A stretch of DNA of 64,000 nucleotides from Thermodesulfovibrionales bacterium (GTDB lineage: Bacteria > Nitrospirota > Thermodesulfovibrionia > Thermodesulfovibrionales > Dissulfurispiraceae). Made by a program: the position numbers and the translations under genes. How positions within the stretch are numbered: the first letter of the stretch is position 1; each line of letters starts with the position of its first letter. The notes below the pieces were generated by a model. That model did no database searches and was not told the DNA's origin. It worked only from the letters and a program-made list of their open reading frames with translations. The stretch is from NCBI GenBank assembly GCA_020062545.1, contig JAGUWD010000017.1, positions 53,142 to 117,141 on the forward strand. The letters run 5' to 3'. Positions 62,929 through 64,000 of this stretch are shown one piece after another.

Positions 62929-63551
62929 TAAACGGTCTAAAAGAGTTAGGTGTTGAGCCTTCTGATACCATTATTAGTCGATTCGACAAATATCTCTTTG
63001 AGCTTAAGAAATGGAACCGCGCTTATAACCTGACTGCCTTAAAAAGCGATGAAGATATAATAGTCAAACACTTCTTCGACTCTCTCTTGTATCTCAAGGT
63101 CATGCCGGAAGGACAATGGAATATTTGTGACATAGGCAGCGGTGCAGGTTTTCCCGGAATGCCGATGGCCATCGTGAGACCAGAGCTTAATATTGTCCTT
63201 ATTGAGCCATCAAGAAAGAAGTCGGCATTTTTGAGGCATATAAAGAGAACCTTTATGCTTAATAATGTCGAGGTACTGGAAAAAAGGGTAGAGGATGTTA
63301 AGGACAGGTTTTTTGATATCGCTGTAACCAGAGCTCTTTTCAGTATCAGCGACTTAATAGAAAAGGCAGTGCATGTTTTAAAAAAAAATGGTTTTTTTGT
63401 ATTGAACAAAGGGCCAAAGTTTGAGGATGAAATTAAGTGTCTTCCTGACAATGTTAAATTTGAAGTTATTTCAGTCGCTTTGCCATACGCCTCTTTACAA
63501 AGGAATTTAATAAAGGTTAAAATTCAAATAAGGGAAGATGGAGATATATAG
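62907..63551 (+). CDS. rsmG: 16S rRNA G527 N7-methyltransferase RsmG (GidB)
   Basis: A 214-residue methyltransferase. KKWNRAYNLTALKSDEDIIVKHFFDSL near 34 is the N-terminal helical region, CDIGSGAGFPGMPMAIVRPEL near 76 the SAM-binding loop and AVTRALFSISDLIEKA near 140 the family motif. The best start is TTG 62907, inside mnmG, with GGAGAGG close by; no Met lies near the N-terminus. It methylates 16S rRNA, whose gene begins 360 bp downstream. Confidence 0.94.
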   Translation: MEREKLLINGLKELGVEPSDTIISRFDKYLFELKKWNRAYNLTALKSDEDIIVKHFFDSLLYLKVMPEGQWNICDIGSGAGFPGMPMAIVRPELNIVLIEPSRKKSAFLRHIKRTFMLNNVEVLEKRVEDVKDRFFDIAVTRALFSISDLIEKAVHVLKKNGFFVLNKGPKFEDEIKCLPDNVKFEVISVALPYASLQRNLIKVKIQIREDGDI

Positions 63552-63568
63552 CCAGTTCTGCTAACTTT

Positions 63569-63636
63569 TTGAAAAGCAAAGCTTATTGTCCATATAGATT
63601 GAACCCCTTGACATTAATAGCACAAGTTGTTATTCT
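63569..63636 (+). promoter_or_regulatory. Tandem promoters before 6S RNA / 16S rRNA
   Basis: P1: TTGAAA (63569-63574), 18 bp, TATAGA (63593-63598). P2: TTGACA (63608-63613), 17 bp, TATTCT (63631-63636). P2 would start near 63643. Tandem promoters are usual for rRNA operons. Confidence 0.65.
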
Positions 63637-63664
63637 ATTATTAGAAGATGTTCTTTGATCATGC

Positions 63665-63855
63665 CTTTCTCTGCGGTACCTCAAGGCTTAGGTGAGCTGA
63701 GGGAACAATAAGAGTATGGGAGCCAGTGAGTAAGTGTAGTGATGCACGCCCCAAACGCCAAAGATTTGGAAGTGCGGGGAAGCCTAAACACTTACCAAGG
63801 TACCCACTTAGAAAAAAGCCTCTGTGAGCTCAGGCCAAAGGTACTGTGGGGATTT
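63665..63855 (+). ncRNA. ssrS: Probable 6S RNA
   Basis: A region of about 190 nt between rsmG and 16S. CTCTGCGGTACC (63669-63680) pairs over 12 bp with GGTACTGTGGGG (63840-63851), and a second interrupted stem (GGCTTAGGTGAGC with GAGCTCAGGCC) continues it. Then comes a purine-rich open region, an inner stem GTAAGTG/CACTTAC and a terminal hairpin with GCACGCCCC and GTGCGGGG. The stretch GGGGAAGCCTAAACACTT after the hairpin closely resembles the conserved part of 6S RNA (E. coli GAGAAGCCTTAAAACTG). Length and closing-stem/bubble layout fit 6S, which sequesters housekeeping RNA polymerase. ATTTTT follows the closing stem. Confidence 0.6.
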
Positions 63856-63856
63856 T

Positions 63857-63870
63857 TGTTCTTTGAAAAC
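63857..63870 (+). promoter_or_regulatory. BoxA-like antitermination element
   Basis: TGTTCTTTGAAAAC, about 40 nt before 16S, resembles the rRNA boxA (TGCTCTTTAACA). A second TGTTCTTTGA lies at about 63650-63659, just ahead of the putative 6S RNA. Confidence 0.5.
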
Positions 63871-63907
63871 TACTGGTAGATTCTGTCAATGAATTTTGAG
63901 TTTTCAG

Positions 63908-64000
63908 GAAAACTATTGAGAGTTTGATCCTGGCTCAGAACGAACGCTGGCGGCGTGCTTAACACATGCAAGTCGAACGGGGTTACACAGTGTAGCAATA
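63908..64000 (+). rRNA. 16S ribosomal RNA, 5' end (partial)
   Basis: The conserved 5' sequence is unmistakable: GAGAGTTTGATCCTGGCTCA, then GAACGAACGCTGGCGGCGTG and AACACATGCAAGTCGAACGG. The gene runs off the right edge after about 93 nt. It is on the same strand as mnmG-rsmG. Confidence 0.98.

Overview
The window looks like chromosomal DNA of a free-living, Gram-negative (diderm) bacterium, probably anaerobic or microaerobic. Outer-membrane genes are plain: a 504-residue porin with a C-terminal Phe, tolQRAB, EnvC/FtsEX and heptose kinase. A split transketolase, a dnaJ-hspR-clpB stress operon, selA, moaC and an AMMECR1 protein accompany them. The mix suggests Nitrospirota or a deltaproteobacterial-type lineage; that is inference, and the 16S fragment at the right edge would settle it. 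Almost everything is core genome, tightly packed with many 1-4 bp gene overlaps.

Layout. 0-5 kb: partial parB, parA and a class A PBP on the minus strand, divergent from uvrC. 5-8 kb: a frameshifted antitoxin-like gene, a zinc-ribbon orphan and a PfkB kinase/APH kinase pair. 8-17 kb (minus): exonuclease, CtpA protease, EnvC-FtsX-FtsE, two-subunit transketolase, lipoprotein/TlpA pair, porin. 17-23 kb: orphan gene, tRNA-Asn, then hsp20, clpB, hspR, dnaJ with an HspR-operator-like site. 23-27 kb: DUF3108, hisA-hisF, PP-loop enzyme, heptose kinase. 27-30 kb: tolQRAB. 30-41 kb: chemoreceptor, moaC, a long minus-strand run (MgtE-like sensor, Nramp-type transporter, mtnA, polyprenyl synthase, AMMECR1, PilZ response regulator) and a diguanylate cyclase. 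41-43 kb: a small A+T-rich accessory patch with a terminal-inverted-repeat element and a toxin-antitoxin remnant ending at tRNA-Leu. 43-48 kb (minus): aminotransferase, serA, purA, comF. 48-53 kb (plus): selA, rnhA, dGTPase, mutS2. 53-55 kb: a gene-poor stretch full of inverted-repeat elements. 55-59 kb: FKBP and a lipid-linked sugar-transfer cluster. 59-64 kb: HDOD/AAA protein, mnmG, rsmG, a probable 6S RNA and the start of 16S rRNA.

Three signals are not explained by the genes. First, two perfect 16-bp parS palindromes (50.9 and 54.5 kb) lie between parAB and mnmG-rsmG; one overlaps the mutS2 start codon. Second, a family of nested inverted-repeat elements (one at 22.75 kb, four at 53.3-54.8 kb) has a conserved core while the outer stems differ in sequence yet keep their pairing. 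Third, about a dozen patches of degenerate 7-bp tandem repeats lie between genes and also, in frame, inside tolA, tolB, the polyprenyl synthase and the PAP2-glycosyltransferase, where they add odd peptides or supply part of a signal sequence. No CRISPR array, prophage or complete insertion sequence was seen.
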